Shown: in pieces, positions 5,063-6,961 of the stretch
Position numbering within the stretch: the stretch's first letter is position 1
Layout of the letters: every line of letters begins with the position of its first letter
The notes under the pieces: model-generated
Seen by the model: the letters and a program-made list of their open reading frames with translations, nothing else
Told to the model about the DNA's origin: nothing
Database searches by the model: none
Assembly: GCA_023266155.1 (NCBI GenBank)
Contig: JAHFRS010000015.1
Span: 5,711 to 12,671, forward strand
From: an archaeon
Lineage (GTDB): Archaea; Nanobdellota; Nanobdellia; Woesearchaeales; GW2011-AR9
Direction of reading: 5' to 3'
DNA: 6,961 bases
Position numbers and translations under genes: made by a program

Positions 5063-6961
5063 TCACCCCAATAAGCCCCATCGTAACGCTAAATTAAACA
5101 AGCCAACTTTGATTTTCTTGCCGATAGTCTGGCCCTCAATGTGAATCTCTCCTGACTTTAGGGCAGCCAGCGCCTGTGCCCCGGGATTCTCAGCAGCAAT
5201 AATCCTGTCCAGCGTTTCTTGCGTCGCAGAAACTCGCAGCGTCCCTTTTTCAATTTCTTGAGGAACAATCTTGGTGACTTTATTATCATCAAGATAAACA
5301 CCCCACGATTGAGAACTGCCATCTTTTTGAAGAAGATTTATCGTGATCCGTTCAGACTTTCCCAGTCCCGGCACATGGCTCAGGAAAGGACTCAGATCTG
5401 TTTGCAGATTCAATGCCGCTAGCACGCACGCGCCTTCCTGACAGGCATAATTCTCGGGGCAAGAAATTCTGACAGTGGTGTAGGCATAAACCGGATCATC
5501 GTCCACGCAAACCAATTCCTGCATTTCCTGCTCATTGCTGCATTGTTCGATGACCCTCAGTTCTCCGTAGGAAGGTGTATACACCTGCAACACCCCTTGT
5601 GTATAAATATCATTCCCGCCGTCACTATCAGAACAGCGGGGTGGTTGCGGATTACTGGCACAACCTTCATATTCCATCGTGCAGGAATGCAGCCCCTCCT
5701 GGTAAGCAGGAGCACAGCTGTCAAAGGCTTCCTGACAGGCACGAGTACTTTCTGCCGTGCTCATATCACAGGCCGTACCTAGAATTTCAACCATACAATC
5801 ATTAAGAGTCACCACAACTTGATTCGCACAGGAGTCATGATTTTCCTCACAGGTGCTTCCTTGTGAAACAGCTCTGACCCGGCCGTTGGCCAGCTGTGCA
5901 CGATATCTCGGCTCAGACGCGTGCAGACAGGTATAATTTACTGCGCAGCCATCAGCATCATAATTAAATATAGGATTCCAACCCGCTTCACAGTCATCAA
6001 TTATAGCGGGACATTGGCGTGGCTGACGCGGTTCTTCTCCCGTTTCGTTCGGCATGTGCAAAGTGACATTAGGTGGAATGAATCTTGCCGTTGGTCCAGG
6101 TTCTCCCCGACGAAGAATTGTGCCATCGCTTCCCACGGCCCAACAGATACCGGATTTACAGGCAACTTCATACATCCAAGCAACGGGAAGTAACCCTATG
6201 CCGCTGCTGATATCAGTTGAAGCCAAATTCCAAGTTATTCCCCCATCAGAACTTTCAAGGATTCTATTTTCCCCCGTTAAGATGCCTAATGTAGAATTTT
6301 TCCATTCCATCCCTGTGAATAAACCAAGCTGATTTGTATCAACCGCTGTCCAGGTTCCGGCACCAATTTTTCGGAAAAGATTCTCACCCCATCCCGCAAT
6401 CCAGCAGGTATCATCTCTGCAAGTCATGTCCGCCAGACCACTGTCAGCAACAGTTTCTCTGCTAGTCCATGTTTCTCCGCCATTGTTCGTTTTGAGAATG
6501 CTATTTCCACCGACGGCCCAACCTTCGGCATCATCTTTAAAGTAAACGTCAGCAAGAACATCGTCGCTGCTGTGGACAACTCGCCAAGTTTCTCCATTGC
6601 TGGTTTTGAGAATATTGCCATAGACACCTTCACCCACGCGATATCCGGGCGATCCGACCGCGATGGCTGTTTCTTCATCCAAACAGACAACACCATACAG
6701 AAGGGGGGCACTGTTTCTAGGCGCAGTTTGCACAGTCCAGCTATCTCCACCATTCACGGTTTTAAGGATTGTATCAGCGCTACTGACAGCCCAGCCTACA
6801 TTAGATGAGGCGAAACAAATATCTTCGATGACTGCTGTTCGACTGACACTGGAAGGGATTGGTTGCACTGTCCAGTTTTCTCCCCCATCTTCCGTTTTAA
6901 GAATGACGGGATGTGCACCTGGAATGCCGATACCTTCTCCACCCACGGCCCAGCCCATCCG
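5063..6961 (-). CDS. Predicted secreted beta-propeller / Cys-rich / SCP2-like protein (5'-truncated by window)
   Basis: At least 632 codons are present; the frame is open to the right edge, so the N-terminus (and any signal peptide) is missing and the Met at 6958 is internal. Residues 1-285 hold about seven YCF48/BNR-type units of the form GWAVG...ILKT-x-x-GG-x-x-W, at roughly 1, 55, 98, 146, 185, 224 and 272, forming a beta-propeller. Residues 316-511 contain 18 Cys, including a CSDSDGG...CPENYACQEGACV module (442-512) typical of predicted surface proteins of DPANN archaea. Sequons NVT (297), NET (304) and NYT (341) suggest an extracellular, glycosylated protein. Residues 536-620 resemble an SCP2 sterol-carrier fold: SWGVYLDDNKV, GTLRVSATQETLDRI, ALKSGEIHIEGQTIGKKIKV. 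No C-terminal membrane anchor or sorting tail is visible. Binding partners are unknown; a role in surface attachment or ligand binding is inference. Confidence 0.8.
   Translation of the reverse strand, partial: RMGWAVGGEGIGIPGAHPVILKTEDGGENWTVQPIPSSVSRTAVIEDICFASSNVGWAVSSADTILKTVNGGDSWTVQTAPRNSAPLLYGVVCLDEETAIAVGSPGYRVGEGVYGNILKTSNGETWRVVHSSDDVLADVYFKDDAEGWAVGGNSILKTNNGGETWTSRETVADSGLADMTCRDDTCWIAGWGENLFRKIGAGTWTAVDTNQLGLFTGMEWKNSTLGILTGENRILESSDGGITWNLASTDISSGIGLLPVAWMYEVACKSGICWAVGSDGTILRRGEPGPTARFIPPNVTLHMPNETGEEPRQPRQCPAIIDDCEAGWNPIFNYDADGCAVNYTCLHASEPRYRAQLANGRVRAVSQGSTCEENHDSCANQVVVTLNDCMVEILGTACDMSTAESTRACQEAFDSCAPAYQEGLHSCTMEYEGCASNPQPPRCSDSDGGNDIYTQGVLQVYTPSYGELRVIEQCSNEQEMQELVCVDDDPVYAYTTVRISCPENYACQEGACVLAALNLQTDLSPFLSHVPGLGKSERITINLLQKDGSSQSWGVYLDDNKVTKIVPQEIEKGTLRVSATQETLDRIIAAENPGAQALAALKSGEIHIEGQTIGKKIKVGLFNLALRWGLLG

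Noticed and set aside
6424..6753. Minus-strand ORF of 109 codons inside the propeller region
   Set aside because: It lies in another frame on the same strand as the repeat-bearing protein, whose GWAVG/GG-x-x-W units clearly identify the coding frame.
6104..6961. Tandem DNA repeats in the propeller gene
   Set aside because: The repetition is at protein level (WAVG and GG-x-x-W units); the nucleotide copies are too diverged to call a DNA repeat array.
1..6961. CRISPR arrays, tRNA or rRNA genes, insertion sequences
   Set aside because: No evenly spaced identical repeats, cloverleaf-like segments, transposase frames or terminal inverted repeats were seen; nearly all of the window is coding.

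Overview
The window looks like chromosomal DNA from an archaeon, probably a DPANN-type lineage such as Woesearchaeota or Nanoarchaeota (inference). It carries a diphthamide-pathway methyltransferase (DphB) and an archaeal/eukaryal-type Elp3. It has TATA-like promoter boxes with start codons at leaderless spacing. It also has a large surface-type protein with the Cys-rich 'C-SDSDGG ... C-x5-C-x4-C' module common in predicted secreted proteins of those lineages. There are no rRNAs, tRNAs, CRISPR arrays or insertion sequences. Every gene-free stretch is under 140 bp.

Layout from left to right: (1) the 3' end of elp3 (+), covering the C-terminal acetyltransferase domain. (2) A convergent, minus-strand toxin-antitoxin pair: a UPF0175/ribbon-helix-helix antitoxin followed by a DUF3368-like PIN toxin, overlapping by 10 nt. 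(3) A plus-strand two-gene operon, made of a TIM-barrel sugar isomerase/epimerase-like protein and dphB, joined by an ATGA stop/start overlap. (4) A second toxin-antitoxin pair (+), made of an AbrB-type antitoxin and a VapC-type PIN toxin, also joined by ATGA. (5) An unrecognised 168-aa protein on the minus strand. (6) A small GNAT acetyltransferase (+), which shares one palindromic TATA region with gene 5. (7) A large minus-strand gene running off the right edge. It encodes a YCF48/BNR-type beta-propeller, then a region of 18 cysteines, then a C-terminal SCP2-like domain.

Functionally this is a translation-linked neighbourhood: Elp3 works on tRNA wobble uridine and DphB on elongation factor 2. 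It is interrupted by two PIN-ribonuclease modules that flank the isomerase-dphB operon. The two modules use unrelated antitoxin families but have near-identical promoter geometry: CCGAAA, 2 nt, an 8-nt TATA-like box, 23 nt, then ATG. The AbrB-type module also has three 18-bp-spaced repeat units that end in its TATA box, a good candidate for an operator. The most unusual single object is the large propeller / Cys-rich / SCP2-like protein. Family names come from motif recognition by eye; no database search was run.
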